Positions 48,651-57,923 of a stretch of DNA of 64,000 bases are shown here, piece after piece. The stretch comes from Pseudoclavibacter chungangensis. GTDB taxonomy: Bacteria; Actinomycetota; Actinomycetes; Actinomycetales; Microbacteriaceae. Where the stretch lies: positions 2,666,001 through 2,730,000 of the forward strand of contig NZ_JACCFV010000001.1 of the NCBI RefSeq assembly GCF_013410545.1, in the 5' to 3' direction. Position 1 is the stretch's first letter. Every line of letters starts with the position of its first letter. The notes beneath the pieces were generated by a model. It did not search any database, was not told where the DNA came from, and was given only the letters and a program-made list of their open reading frames with translations. The translations under genes were made by a program, and so were the position numbers.

Positions 48651-50360
48651 TCAGGCCTGCGTCACGAGGAACGAGACCTTGGCGCCCGTCGACTGCCAGC
48701 GATTGCTCTTCGGGACGAACAGATTGCCCTGGTTGTCGACCGTCCGCAGACCGACGAGCGTGTTGCTCCCCACGATCTGCACACCGTTCTCGATCGCTCC
48801 GAAGTCGTCGGTCCCGCCACCGATCTGGTGCACGCGCACGGTCGAGGCTCCCCGTCCGTCCTCCACGAGGATCGCGACGTCGGTCCGGTCGACCCACGTC
48901 AGGTCGATCGCCGTCCCCACACCGACGGCGACGACCTCGGGGGTCCCGAGACCGATCGGCGCACCGACGTCGTCGCGCTCGATCGCCATGATCGCGAGGC
49001 TCACGACACCCGCATCCCGGACGAGCATCGCGACGCGAGCACCGTCGCGGCTCACCTCGATCGCGACGGTACCGCCCCCCGCGAGCCCCGGCACCTGCAG
49101 CTCCTGCTCGGTGCGTTCGGTCACGTTCTGGGCCATGACCGCGGGCCCGGTCGTCGCGGCCGTCCAGACGTACCCGTGCCGGTCGATGCTCGGCACGACC
49201 GAATCGAATCGTCCGTGCAGCGGAACGGGTTGCCCCGTGTCGAACGGGATCGCGACGACCCCGTCGGCCGTCAGGAACGCGCCGAGCCCCTCGTCGGTGG
49301 CCAGCACGCCCCGGCTCGGTTCGAGGTTCGGGAGCACGGACGCGAGCTTCTCGGCGCCCTCGACCTGGGTCACGGAGTTGCCGCCCGAGAGGTACCCGAG
49401 GACGCCGTCCTGGTACACGAGCGGCGTCGAGCTCACGGGGTAGTCGGTGTTGACCTGATCGGACGTGAGCGCCTCGATGTCGAGCTTCTTGCCGTTGACG
49501 GCGATCTCGACCTCCTCGATCTTGCCCACGCCGACGAGGCTCTGCTGGAGCTGCAACAGCATGTACGGGAACCGCTCGTACGGGGCCGCGGAGAAGCTCG
49601 TCGTGAAGTTCACCGTCGCGATGCCCTGGTCCGTCACGACGGGACCGTTGCGGATCGCGTCGGCCGGGAACGCGCTCACGACGGACCCCTCGCGCAGCCA
49701 CCCCGCCGGCCCGCCGAGCAGGGCGTCCACGATGCGCGTCGGCGCGTTCGTGTAGTCGGGGAACCAGCGCACGTCGGGCACGAGGTCCCGCATGCCGCGG
49801 TCGAAGAAGTTGAGGGTGTACGGCTCGAACACATCGCTGAACTGCTGCTCGAGCAGCACGAGACCGTCCTCGGCGTCGCCGATGCGCCACTCCCCGTCGA
49901 CGGACTGCACGTCGAGGTCGATCGTGCGGGTCTCGGGGGACGGCAGGTCCCGGTACACGGCATCCGGCCCGACGACCGCGACGACGTCGAGGGTCGCCGT
50001 CACGCGACTCACGCCGTCGAACTCGAACACGGGTTCGCTGCGCACGACGAGCACGCGCAGCGTCGGATTCCAGGAGGCCGCGTAGTCGCTCGTGAGGAAG
50101 CTGCGGGCGGTCTGGTAATCGCTCGACGTCCCCGTGCCCGCCTCGAGGAATCCGCTCGCGATCTGCTCGGGCGTCGCACCGGCGATCGGGCCGGCCGGGA
50201 GGAAGCGGACGCCGGGCTCCTCGACACCCTCGATCGGATCCCCCTCCATGACGGGGCCCGAGAGCGGCAGTCGCGCGCAGCCGACGAGGACGAGCACGCA
50301 CAGCGCGAGGGCCGTGAGCGCCCGGACGCCGCGCCCGACGCGAGTCGTTCCGCCGTTCAT
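48651..50360 (-). CDS. lpqB: Lipoprotein LpqB of the MtrAB system
   Basis: LpqB is the lipoprotein that interacts with the outer domain of the MtrB kinase and tunes MtrA signalling in actinobacteria. The 569-residue protein has a lipobox LVGC with cysteine 28, a GerMN-type domain (about 180-300, with YTNAPTRIVDALLGGPAGWL) and a C-terminal beta-propeller-like domain. The ATG at 50360 overlaps the mtrB stop by 4 bp, so the three genes mtrA-mtrB-lpqB form one unit. Confidence 0.95.
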   Translation of the reverse strand: MNGGTTRVGRGVRALTALALCVLVLVGCARLPLSGPVMEGDPIEGVEEPGVRFLPAGPIAGATPEQIASGFLEAGTGTSSDYQTARSFLTSDYAASWNPTLRVLVVRSEPVFEFDGVSRVTATLDVVAVVGPDAVYRDLPSPETRTIDLDVQSVDGEWRIGDAEDGLVLLEQQFSDVFEPYTLNFFDRGMRDLVPDVRWFPDYTNAPTRIVDALLGGPAGWLREGSVVSAFPADAIRNGPVVTDQGIATVNFTTSFSAAPYERFPYMLLQLQQSLVGVGKIEEVEIAVNGKKLDIEALTSDQVNTDYPVSSTPLVYQDGVLGYLSGGNSVTQVEGAEKLASVLPNLEPSRGVLATDEGLGAFLTADGVVAIPFDTGQPVPLHGRFDSVVPSIDRHGYVWTAATTGPAVMAQNVTERTEQELQVPGLAGGGTVAIEVSRDGARVAMLVRDAGVVSLAIMAIERDDVGAPIGLGTPEVVAVGVGTAIDLTWVDRTDVAILVEDGRGASTVRVHQIGGGTDDFGAIENGVQIVGSNTLVGLRTVDNQGNLFVPKSNRWQSTGAKVSFLVTQA

Positions 50361-52291
50361 GACCGCCCGTCCCCGTCCTGATCCGTCGTGCCCGGTTCGT
50401 CGCCGAGCGGCCCCGCATCATCGACCACGGGATCCCGCGGCGTGCGGGCGCTCCGCGACTCGGTGTCCGCCGGGACGGTCGCCATCGAGTCGACGTCGCC
50501 GACGATCTCGATCGACTCGGTGCGCGCCGCCTGCAGACCGTCGAGGGTGGGGAGGATGATCGGCTGCGTGTCGACGTCCTCCGCCGCGAACGCCTCGCTA
50601 TCCGAGGGCACCTCGAACGTCGTCGCCCCCGCGTCAGGTGGTTCGAGCGGCAGCGGCGAGGTCACGACGGGCTCGCCCACGTGCCGGGGCAGCGTGAGCA
50701 GGAAGTTGGATCCGCGCCCCAGCCGGCTCCACACCTCCAGCCTGCCGTCGTGCAGCGCGACGTCCTCGGCCGAGATCGCGAGCCCGAGACCCGAGCCGCC
50801 CATCGTCCGTTTGCGCGACGGGTCGGCGCGCCAGAACCGATCGAAGGCGCGTTCGACCTGCTGCTCGCTCATGCCGACGCCGTAGTCGCGCACCGACACC
50901 GCGACGGCCGTCTCGTTCGAATCCACGCGGATCACGATCGGTCGCCCCTCGCCGTGCTCGATCGCGTTGCCGAGCAGGTTTCGGACGACCCGCGCGACAC
51001 GTCGCCGGTCGAACTCGGAATCGCCGTAGCCGCCCGGCGCGAGGAGCACGAGCTCGGAACCGTGGTCGAGCGCGACGGGCGTCATCGAGCCGATTACCTC
51101 GTCGCACAGTTCGACGAGGTTGTTCTCCTCCCGGAGGAGCTCGACGGCACCCGCGTCGAAGCGGGAGATCTCGAGCAGATCGGACAGCAGCAGCTCGAAG
51201 CGCTCGATCTGGTCGTGCAGCAGTTCGACGGAGCGGGCCGTGATCGGATCGAAGTCGTCGCGGCTGTCGAACAGCATCGTGCCCGCGAGGCGAATCGTGG
51301 TGAGCGGCGTGCGCAGCTCGTGCGACACGTCGGACACGAAGCGCTGCTGCACCTTCGAGAGGTGCGCGAGCTGTTCGATCTGCTCCTGCAGGCTGTCGGC
51401 CATGTCGTTGAACGATCTGCCGAGCGTCGCGATGTCGTCCTCGCCCTGTTCGGGGATGCGCTCCTCGAGATGCCCCGCGGCGAGCTTGCGGCTCGTCTGC
51501 GCGGCGAGACGGATCGGCTGGATCACGGCGCGCATGACGAACCCCGTGATCACCGCGATGATGAGCACGAGCACGATCATCGACCCGACGAGCGTGCGCT
51601 GGACGAAGTCGAGCGAACGCTGCGTCTCCTGCAGCGAGTAGACGTAGTACAGCTGGTAGGGCGCACCGCCACCCTGCACCGTGATGCGCGTCCCCACGAC
51701 GATCGCCGGGACGACCTCACCGTCGGCGTCCACGAGCGCGCGCGACTGGTAGTGCTGCACGCCGCTCTCGGCCGTCGAGACCTCCTGGCGGAGCTCGGGC
51801 GTGATGAGGTCCTGGTCCGCGACCGACGGCGAGATCTGGTCCTGCAGCACCTGGTCGGGCGAATCGGTCGAGGCGTAGAAGGCGTAGCCGATCGCGTTCG
51901 GCGCCGCCTGGTTCGCGTCCTCGAGCGCTTGCTTGAGGAGCGTGTTGAGCGCGACCGCGTCGGTCTCGACCCCGGAGTCCATGGCCTCCTGCGCCTGCGT
52001 CGTCGCACGGTGGCTCTCCGCGAGCGTCTGCGCGAGCTGCGCCTCGAAGAGGTTGCTCGCGATCGTGTTCGACATGACGAGCCCGACCGACAGCACGGTG
52101 GCCGTCGTGAGCGCGACGGAGAGCGTGATGGTGCGGAACGGGAGAGAGGTACGCCAGAAGAAGAGGACGTTCGTCCAGAACCCGCGGAACGTCCACCAGG
52201 ACGCCGGCGTGGACCAGGCGATCGCGTCGTTCCCGTCGCCGTGGTCGCGCGTCCGCGTCCGCGTCGTACCGGCGGCAGCGCCGTCGACCAC
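50357..52291 (-). CDS. mtrB: Sensor histidine kinase MtrB
   Basis: MtrB is the membrane kinase that phosphorylates MtrA, controlling cell-wall hydrolase genes, osmotic response and division. The 644-residue protein has two helices (about 52-74 and 234-256) flanking an extracytoplasmic sensor, then HAMP, HisKA (FVSDVSHELRTPLTTIRLAG, phospho-His 324) and HATPase (NLLGNAIEHGEG, DYGVGMSEQQVE, GGSGLGLAI). The C-terminal 100 residues are a disordered acidic tail. The GTG start follows the mtrA TAG directly. Length is somewhat above the usual 550-590 because of the tail. Confidence 0.95.
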   Translation of the reverse strand: MVDGAAAGTTRTRTRDHGDGNDAIAWSTPASWWTFRGFWTNVLFFWRTSLPFRTITLSVALTTATVLSVGLVMSNTIASNLFEAQLAQTLAESHRATTQAQEAMDSGVETDAVALNTLLKQALEDANQAAPNAIGYAFYASTDSPDQVLQDQISPSVADQDLITPELRQEVSTAESGVQHYQSRALVDADGEVVPAIVVGTRITVQGGGAPYQLYYVYSLQETQRSLDFVQRTLVGSMIVLVLIIAVITGFVMRAVIQPIRLAAQTSRKLAAGHLEERIPEQGEDDIATLGRSFNDMADSLQEQIEQLAHLSKVQQRFVSDVSHELRTPLTTIRLAGTMLFDSRDDFDPITARSVELLHDQIERFELLLSDLLEISRFDAGAVELLREENNLVELCDEVIGSMTPVALDHGSELVLLAPGGYGDSEFDRRRVARVVRNLLGNAIEHGEGRPIVIRVDSNETAVAVSVRDYGVGMSEQQVERAFDRFWRADPSRKRTMGGSGLGLAISAEDVALHDGRLEVWSRLGRGSNFLLTLPRHVGEPVVTSPLPLEPPDAGATTFEVPSDSEAFAAEDVDTQPIILPTLDGLQAARTESIEIVGDVDSMATVPADTESRSARTPRDPVVDDAGPLGDEPGTTDQDGDGRS

Positions 52292-52981
52292 CTATCCCCC
52301 GTTCGCGGTCTGTCCGGCCCGGTATCCGACACCGCGGACGGTCGTGACGATCTTCGGGTTGTCGGGATCGATCTCGACCTTCGCGCGCAGTCGCTGCACG
52401 TGCACGTTCACGAGTCGCGTGTCCGCCTTGTACTGATAGCCCCACACCTGCTCGAGCAGTTCCTCGCGCGTGAAGACCTTCTGCGGCTTCGCGGCGAGGG
52501 TCAGGAGCAGATCGAACTCGAGCGGCGTGAGGCTGATGACCTCGTCGCCGCGCAGGACCTCGTGCGCAGCGACGTTCATGGTGAGATCGCCGACCCGGAT
52601 GACGTCGTGCGTCTCGGGCGTCGATGCGCGCAGACGCGTCTTGATGCGCGCCACGAGCTCCTTCGGGTTGAACGGCTTCACGATGTAGTCGTCCGCGCCC
52701 GCCTCGAGGCCCTTCACGACATCGGTCGTGTCGGACTTCGCGGTGAGCATGATGATCGGGGTGCCCGACTCCGCGCGGATGAGGCGACAGATCTGGATCC
52801 CGTCGAGCCCCGGGAGCATGACGTCGAGCAGCACGAGATCGGGGCGGACGCGACGGAACTCGGCGAACGCCGTGGCACCGTCCGAACAGAACTCCGGCTC
52901 GTAGCCGCCCGCCTTGAGGACGATGCCGATCATCTCGGCGAGCGCTTGGTCGTCGTCCACGACGAGCACTCGTTCGGTCAT
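52292..52981 (-). CDS. mtrA: Response regulator MtrA
   Basis: MtrA is an OmpR-type regulator, often essential in actinobacteria, that couples replication and cell-wall growth. The 229-residue protein has a receiver domain (acidic pocket at D9-D11, phosphorylation site D53 in LLDVMLPG, switch Lys in VKPFNPKEL) and a winged-helix DNA-binding domain (SLTPLEFDLLLTLA, REELLEQVWGYQYKADTRLV). I choose ATG 52981; a GTG two codons upstream (52987) is too close to the AAGGG site. It starts the mtrA-mtrB-lpqB unit. Confidence 0.97.
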   Translation of the reverse strand: MTERVLVVDDDQALAEMIGIVLKAGGYEPEFCSDGATAFAEFRRVRPDLVLLDVMLPGLDGIQICRLIRAESGTPIIMLTAKSDTTDVVKGLEAGADDYIVKPFNPKELVARIKTRLRASTPETHDVIRVGDLTMNVAAHEVLRGDEVISLTPLEFDLLLTLAAKPQKVFTREELLEQVWGYQYKADTRLVNVHVQRLRAKVEIDPDNPKIVTTVRGVGYRAGQTANGG

Positions 52982-53030
52982 CGTCACATCCCTTCCCTCA
53001 CGCCGCCGGGGATGCGGCACTCGTGAACCG

Positions 53031-53036
53031 AGTCTA
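53031..53036 (-). promoter_or_regulatory. Candidate -10 of mtrA
   Basis: TAGACT on the minus strand, 50 bp upstream of the mtrA start in the 143-bp gap to the divergent gene. No good -35 is visible. Confidence 0.35.
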
Positions 53037-53124
53037 CCGGCCCGCGTGCGCCTCACGGATGATCCTGCCCTCCGCGCGCCGGAGATCCCGGAACCCGTTC
53101 GCCGCACTGTGTCACGATGGAGCG

Positions 53125-54987
53125 ATGACGTACGGCACCGAGGGATCCCACACGCCGGGTGGTTCCGCGAGCTGGCTACGCGCCGATGCACCCGCCTCGA
53201 TCTCGGCGGGCGCCTCGGGGGGCACGCCGGGGTGGGTCCCCCCGTCGAAGCCGGGTCTCATCCCGCTCCGACCGCTCACCCTCGGCGATCTGCTCGGGGC
53301 GACGTTCCGGCTCCTGCGCACGAGTCCGAAGGTCTCGATCGGGAGCGCGAGCGTCGTCATCTTCGTCACGTCGATCCTCGGCGTCCTCATTCCCGGGCTC
53401 GTCGCGTGGGGGCTGTTCGGGCGCGCGGGGAACGCGGTCGGCGCCGAGCAGGAGCAGCTCGAGGTCACGGCCGTGACGCTCACGGGGCTCTCGGCCCTCG
53501 TCCCGCTCGGGATCTCGTTCCTCGGCACCGTGCTCGTCCAGGGCATCCTCGTGCTCGTCGTGACGCGGGGTGCCGTCGGCGAGCGCACGACCCTCGGCGA
53601 CGCGCTGCGCCGAGCATGGCGGCGTGTGCTGCCGTTGCTGGGCTTCGCGGCGCTCACGGGACTCGTCCCCATCGTCCTCGTGCTGGGGATCATCGCGATC
53701 ATCGTCGTGCCCGCCGCGCTCGGCGCCGACGGCATGCTCGTCCTGGGGCTCGGCGTCCTCGCACTGCTCCTCGGTCTCACGCTCGCCGTCGGACTGCTCG
53801 CGCTCTACGTCAAGCTGCTGTTCACCCCGAGCGCGATCGTCGCGGAGGGGCTCGGTCTCCGCGACGCGCTCGTGCGCAGCTGGCAGCTCACGAACGGCCA
53901 GTTCTGGCGCATACTCGGGATCACGTTGCTCGTGAACCTCATCGTGAGCACCGCGGCGAGCACGGTCGCGACCGTCGTCCAGTTCGCGTACCTCATGTTC
54001 GTGGGTGTCTTCGCGCCGCTCGGTACCGACGAGAACCAGACGGTCGTCCTCGTCATCGTCGCGATCGCGTTCAACCTCCTGCTGCTCCTGCTCCAGACCG
54101 TCGTCTCGGCGGTGACGCTCGTGCTGCTCGCGGGCAACGCGACGCTGCTCTACCTCGACGTGCGGATGCGCAAGGAGGGCCTCAATCTCCAGCTGCAGGC
54201 GTACCGGGACGCGACGGATCGAGGGGCCGCGCCCGACGAGGATCCGTTCCGCCGTAGCGATCTCGGGCCGCAGCCGGCACCCGGTGCCGTGCCCGCGGGC
54301 GCGGGGTACCCGCCCGGCGCCCCGCTCGTCGGCGGACCGCAGCAGTTCGCGTCACCGCAGCAGTTCGCGTCACCGCAGCAGTTCGCGTCACCCCAGCAGT
54401 TCGCGTCACCCCAGCAGCCGTTCGCGCCGCCACAGCCGTACGGCGCCCCACAGCCGTCCGGTGCGACCTCGCCGTACGGCCCGACCCGACCGACCCCGCC
54501 CTCCGGCGCAGCGCAGCCGTACGGGACGACCCCGCCCTCCGGCGCAGCGCAGCCGTACGGGGCGACCCAGCCCTCCGGCGCAGCGCAGCCGTACGTGCCC
54601 GCCCAACCGTACGGCGGACCGGCCCGACCGTCCGGCGCGGCCCAGCCCCCCGGCGCGGCCCAGCCGTCCGGGGCGGCGCAGCCGTACGGGGTGCCCCGGC
54701 CGTTCGGTGCCACCGGCCCGTCCGACCCCGTCCCGCCGGGCACCTCGCCGCAGACGTCCGGAGCCGGCGCCACATCGGCCGCACCCGACGACGTCCTGCG
54801 CCCGACCACCACCGGACTCGCACCGGCCACCGGGCCCTCGCCGGACGACGCGCCGTCCCCGCCGACGGACCTCGCCGCCGCGACGGGCACCCCGACGTCG
54901 TCCACCGCGGCCGATCCCGCCCCGACGGCAGCGGACTCGACACCGGACGACGCGGCGGCGTCCGCCGACGACGGGCCGCGTGCATGA
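53125..54987 (+). CDS. Membrane protein with glycerophosphodiester-type membrane domain and repeat-rich tail
   Basis: The 620-residue protein has a short Gly/Ser/Pro-rich start, then a domain with about six helices (residues about 70-345; LRPLTLGDLLGATFRLLRTS, then ATLLYLDVRMRKEGLNLQL at its end). This pattern matches the actinobacterial proteins with a glycerophosphoryl diester phosphodiesterase membrane domain; no enzyme domain is attached. The remaining 240 residues are low-complexity, with four QQFASP units, several PPSGAAQPYG units and an Ala/Thr/Pro/Asp end. ATG 53125 has GGAG. It overlaps the DUF4129 gene by 4 bp, heading a cluster with MoxR. Function unknown. Confidence 0.82.
   Translation: MTYGTEGSHTPGGSASWLRADAPASISAGASGGTPGWVPPSKPGLIPLRPLTLGDLLGATFRLLRTSPKVSIGSASVVIFVTSILGVLIPGLVAWGLFGRAGNAVGAEQEQLEVTAVTLTGLSALVPLGISFLGTVLVQGILVLVVTRGAVGERTTLGDALRRAWRRVLPLLGFAALTGLVPIVLVLGIIAIIVVPAALGADGMLVLGLGVLALLLGLTLAVGLLALYVKLLFTPSAIVAEGLGLRDALVRSWQLTNGQFWRILGITLLVNLIVSTAASTVATVVQFAYLMFVGVFAPLGTDENQTVVLVIVAIAFNLLLLLLQTVVSAVTLVLLAGNATLLYLDVRMRKEGLNLQLQAYRDATDRGAAPDEDPFRRSDLGPQPAPGAVPAGAGYPPGAPLVGGPQQFASPQQFASPQQFASPQQFASPQQPFAPPQPYGAPQPSGATSPYGPTRPTPPSGAAQPYGTTPPSGAAQPYGATQPSGAAQPYVPAQPYGGPARPSGAAQPPGAAQPSGAAQPYGVPRPFGATGPSDPVPPGTSPQTSGAGATSAAPDDVLRPTTTGLAPATGPSPDDAPSPPTDLAAATGTPTSSTAADPAPTAADSTPDDAAASADDGPRA
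54340..54411. repeat. Four 18-bp tandem repeats (QQFASP)
   Basis: Nearly identical units at 54340, 54358, 54376 and 54394 encode QQFASP in the tail of the membrane protein. The near identity at DNA level suggests recent expansion. Confidence 0.85.
54493..54600. repeat. Three 36-bp tandem repeats (Pro/Gly/Ala/Gln-rich)
   Basis: Units at 54493-54528, 54529-54564 and 54565-54600 encode PPSGAAQPYG-type 12-residue repeats in the same tail. Confidence 0.8.
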
Positions 54988-55664
54988 TCGTCACGACCCT
55001 CGCGGGCGCGGCCCTCGCCGGAGCACCCGTGGAGCACGACGAGGAGACCGCACGCGAACTCCTGCGACAGGAGCTCTCGAAGGCGGAATACGTCCAGGCC
55101 CGGCCCACGCTCATCGACCAACTCATCAACGACTTCTGGAACTGGGTCAACGGTCTCAGCGTCCCGAACGCGTCGCTCCCGTTCGACCTGTCACCGCTCG
55201 CCGTCATCGTCGTCGCGATCGTCGTGGTCGCCATCGTCGCGCTCCTCGTCGGCCGCCCCGCGCTACTGCGTCGACGGCTCGCCGCGGGCCGACAGAACGT
55301 GTTCCTCGACGACGACACCCGGACCGCGACGGAGCTCCGCGCCGCGTCCGAACGCGCAGCGGCTGCCGGCGACTGGACACTCGCGGTCCTCGAACGCTTC
55401 CGCGCCGTCGCGCGCGACCTGTCCGACCGCACCATCATCTCGCTGCGCCCGGGTTCGACCGCCCACGCCGTCACGAGCCAGGCGTCCCGGGCGTTCCCGA
55501 ACGACGCCGGCGACCTCGACCGCGCGGCGACCGACTTCGACGCGGTGCGCTACCTCGGTCGCTCCGGCTCGGAGGCGGCGTGGCTCCGCACGCGCGACCT
55601 CGACGAGCGCATCCGCCGAGCCCGCCCGGCGGAGCTCCGTCCGACCGTCGGGGCCGACGCGTGA
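54984..55664 (+). CDS. DUF4129 membrane protein
   Basis: The 226-residue product begins with a likely signal segment (VTTLAGAALAGAP), has one strong membrane helix (about 72-90) and a C-terminal cytoplasmic DUF4129 region: ASERAAAAGDWTLAVLERFR, ARDLSDRTIISLRPGSTAHA. Such proteins accompany MoxR ATPases and DUF58 proteins and are thought to act in envelope assembly, related to the transglutaminase-linked group. ATG 54984 overlaps the preceding TGA and the next gene's GTG overlaps its stop, both by 4 bp. Confidence 0.88.
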   Translation: MIVTTLAGAALAGAPVEHDEETARELLRQELSKAEYVQARPTLIDQLINDFWNWVNGLSVPNASLPFDLSPLAVIVVAIVVVAIVALLVGRPALLRRRLAAGRQNVFLDDDTRTATELRAASERAAAAGDWTLAVLERFRAVARDLSDRTIISLRPGSTAHAVTSQASRAFPNDAGDLDRAATDFDAVRYLGRSGSEAAWLRTRDLDERIRRARPAELRPTVGADA

Positions 55665-56926
55665 CCGACACCGCCCGGGGCCCCGCGACGACGGGCTCCC
55701 CCGAGGCGGCCGAAGCCCTCACGCCCACATTCGGCGAACGCGTGCGCCGCGGGCGCGGGTGGATCTGGATCGCGGCAGGCACGGTGCTCACGGCCGTCGC
55801 CGTCGTCCTGCTGTCCGGCCAACTGTCGTCGATGAACACGCGACCCTACGACCCGCGCTCACCCCACCCGACCGGGACGAAGGCGCTCGTCGAGGTGCTC
55901 CGTCAGGAGGGCATCGACGTCCACCTCACGAGCGACCCGGCGACACCGGAATCCGCCGCCCCCGCGACGACGACCCTCGTCGTCGACGAACTCGATCGTC
56001 CACTCGGCCCCGACGAGATCGACCGGATCACCGATGCCGGCTACGCCCGCGTCGTGTTCCTGGCACCGACGGTCATGACCCTCGACGCCCTCCCCGTCGA
56101 GCTCTCGCCGGCGGGCACGTTCGGCACCGGCGACGGGACGGCGCTCGAGGCCGGCGACCGGTGCCCGACACCGTTGCGCGACAACGCGCCCGAGCTCTCC
56201 CGGACGGGCGGCGCCGTGTACGACGTCGGCGACGACCCGGACGCGTGGGGATGCTACGCGGCCGGCGGTCGGGACGTCCTCGTCGGTGCGAGTGCCGGCG
56301 GCACCGAGTTCGTCGCCTTCGGTGCCCCCGACGCGCTCACGAACGGGATCGTCCTCGAACACGCGAACGCCGCGCTCGGGCTCGCGCTGCTCGGATCGCA
56401 GCCGACCCTCGACTGGTACACGGTCGGCCCCCTCGCGCCGGGCGAGGAGCCCGTCGCCTACATCCCGCCGTGGCTCACCCCCGCCATCCTCGTGCTCATC
56501 GCCGCCGGCGTCGCCACGATGGTGTGGCGCGGGCGGCGCTTCGGAGCGCTCGTGTTCGAGAACCTCCCGGTCGTCGTCCCCGCCTCGGAGACGATGGACG
56601 GACGCGCACGGCTCTACGCGAAGTCGCGCGTGCAGTTGCGTGCGCTCGACAGCATCCGCATGGGCGCGATCGGCCGCCTCGCGAACGTGCTCGGGCTGCC
56701 TGCGAGCACCGATCCGGTCGAGATCGCCGACGCCGTCGCGGCCCAGACGAGGCGGCCCCGCGACGAGGTCCGCTTCGTGCTGCTCGGCGCCCACCCCGTG
56801 ACCGACGCCCAGCTCGTCGACCTCTCCACCCGCATCCGGGACCTCGAGCGCGACTGCCGCGGCTCCCTGCTGCCCGACGACCACCCGACCGCCGAACGAC
56901 CGCAGAGGGACACGAAACGCACATGA
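55661..56926 (+). CDS. DUF4350 membrane protein
   Basis: This 421-residue protein has a helix at about 33-51 (WIWIAAGTVLTAVAVVLLSG), an extracytoplasmic DUF4350 domain (HPTGTKALVEVLRQEGIDVH is its usual start) resembling GldG/ThuA-like Rossmann folds, a second helix at about 270-288 and a cytoplasmic end. It is a regular partner of MoxR and DUF58. The GTG start overlaps the DUF4129 stop and the moxR ATG overlaps its own stop, so the genes are probably co-translated. The exact role is unknown. Confidence 0.87.
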   Translation: MTDTARGPATTGSPEAAEALTPTFGERVRRGRGWIWIAAGTVLTAVAVVLLSGQLSSMNTRPYDPRSPHPTGTKALVEVLRQEGIDVHLTSDPATPESAAPATTTLVVDELDRPLGPDEIDRITDAGYARVVFLAPTVMTLDALPVELSPAGTFGTGDGTALEAGDRCPTPLRDNAPELSRTGGAVYDVGDDPDAWGCYAAGGRDVLVGASAGGTEFVAFGAPDALTNGIVLEHANAALGLALLGSQPTLDWYTVGPLAPGEEPVAYIPPWLTPAILVLIAAGVATMVWRGRRFGALVFENLPVVVPASETMDGRARLYAKSRVQLRALDSIRMGAIGRLANVLGLPASTDPVEIADAVAAQTRRPRDEVRFVLLGAHPVTDAQLVDLSTRIRDLERDCRGSLLPDDHPTAERPQRDTKRT

Positions 56927-57876
56927 CCGAGCACATCATCGAGAAGTTCCGCGCCGTCCGCGGCGAGGTCGGCAAGGCGATCGTCGGGCAGCCCGAGGCC
57001 GTCGACGGCATGCTCGTCACGCTCCTCGCCCGCGGTCACGTCCTCCTCGAGGGGGTGCCGGGCGTCGCGAAGACCCTCCTCGTCCGCACGCTCAGCCGTG
57101 CCCTCGATCTCGACACGAAGCGCGTGCAGTTCACCCCCGACCTCATGCCCGGCGACGTGACCGGCTCCCTCGTCTACGACAACGCCGCGGGCGAGTTCGA
57201 GTTCCGCCCCGGTCCGGTCGTCACGAACCTGCTGCTCGCCGACGAGATCAACCGGACGCCGCCGAAGACGCAGTCGTCACTGCTCGAGGCGATGGAGGAG
57301 CGGCAGGTCTCCGCCGACGGCGTGACGCGACCGCTGCCGGATCCGTTCATGGTCGCGGCGACCATGAACCCCATCGAGTACGAGGGCACCTATACGCTCC
57401 CCGAGGCACAGCTCGACCGCTTCCTCATGAAGCTCGTGCTCGACCTCCCGCCTCGCGACGCCGAGATCGAGGTGCTGCGCCGTCACGCCCAGGGCTTCGA
57501 CCCGCGCGACCTCGACGCGGCGGGCGTGCGCCCCGTCCTCACCGTCAACGAACTGCACCGGGCCCAGGCCGAGGTGCGCCAGGTCGGCGTGCGGCCCGAT
57601 GTGCTCGCCTATCTCGTCGACCTCGCACGCGCGACGCGACAGTCGCCGTCCGTGCGCATGGGCGTCTCGCCGCGAGGCGCGACGGCCCTGCTCGGCGCCT
57701 CGAAGGCGTGGGCCTACCTCAGCGGCTTCGGCGCCGTGACGCCCGACCACGTGCAGCGGATGGCGCTGCCCGTCCTGCGGCACCGCCTCCAGTTGCAGCC
57801 GGAGGCCGAGCTCGAGGGCGTCTCGGCCGACTCGATCCTGCGCTCGATCATGCAGCAGGTGCAGGTCCCGATCTAG
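56923..57876 (+). CDS. MoxR-family AAA+ ATPase
   Basis: MoxR ATPases are chaperones that help mature protein complexes, often with VWA or DUF58 proteins. The 317-residue protein has Walker A GVPGVAKTLLVRTL, Walker B LLLADEINRTPPKTQS, sensor 1 ATMNPIEYEGTYTLPEAQLD and the lid domain (MGVSPRGATALLGASKAWA). The ATG overlaps the preceding stop by 4 bp, and the DUF58 gene follows 47 bp later. Cytosolic. All motifs needed for activity are present. Confidence 0.95.
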   Translation: MTEHIIEKFRAVRGEVGKAIVGQPEAVDGMLVTLLARGHVLLEGVPGVAKTLLVRTLSRALDLDTKRVQFTPDLMPGDVTGSLVYDNAAGEFEFRPGPVVTNLLLADEINRTPPKTQSSLLEAMEERQVSADGVTRPLPDPFMVAATMNPIEYEGTYTLPEAQLDRFLMKLVLDLPPRDAEIEVLRRHAQGFDPRDLDAAGVRPVLTVNELHRAQAEVRQVGVRPDVLAYLVDLARATRQSPSVRMGVSPRGATALLGASKAWAYLSGFGAVTPDHVQRMALPVLRHRLQLQPEAELEGVSADSILRSIMQQVQVPI

Positions 57877-57923
57877 ATGCGTGCCCGAGCGAACCCGATT
57901 CCCGCGACCCCGGAGGTGACCGC

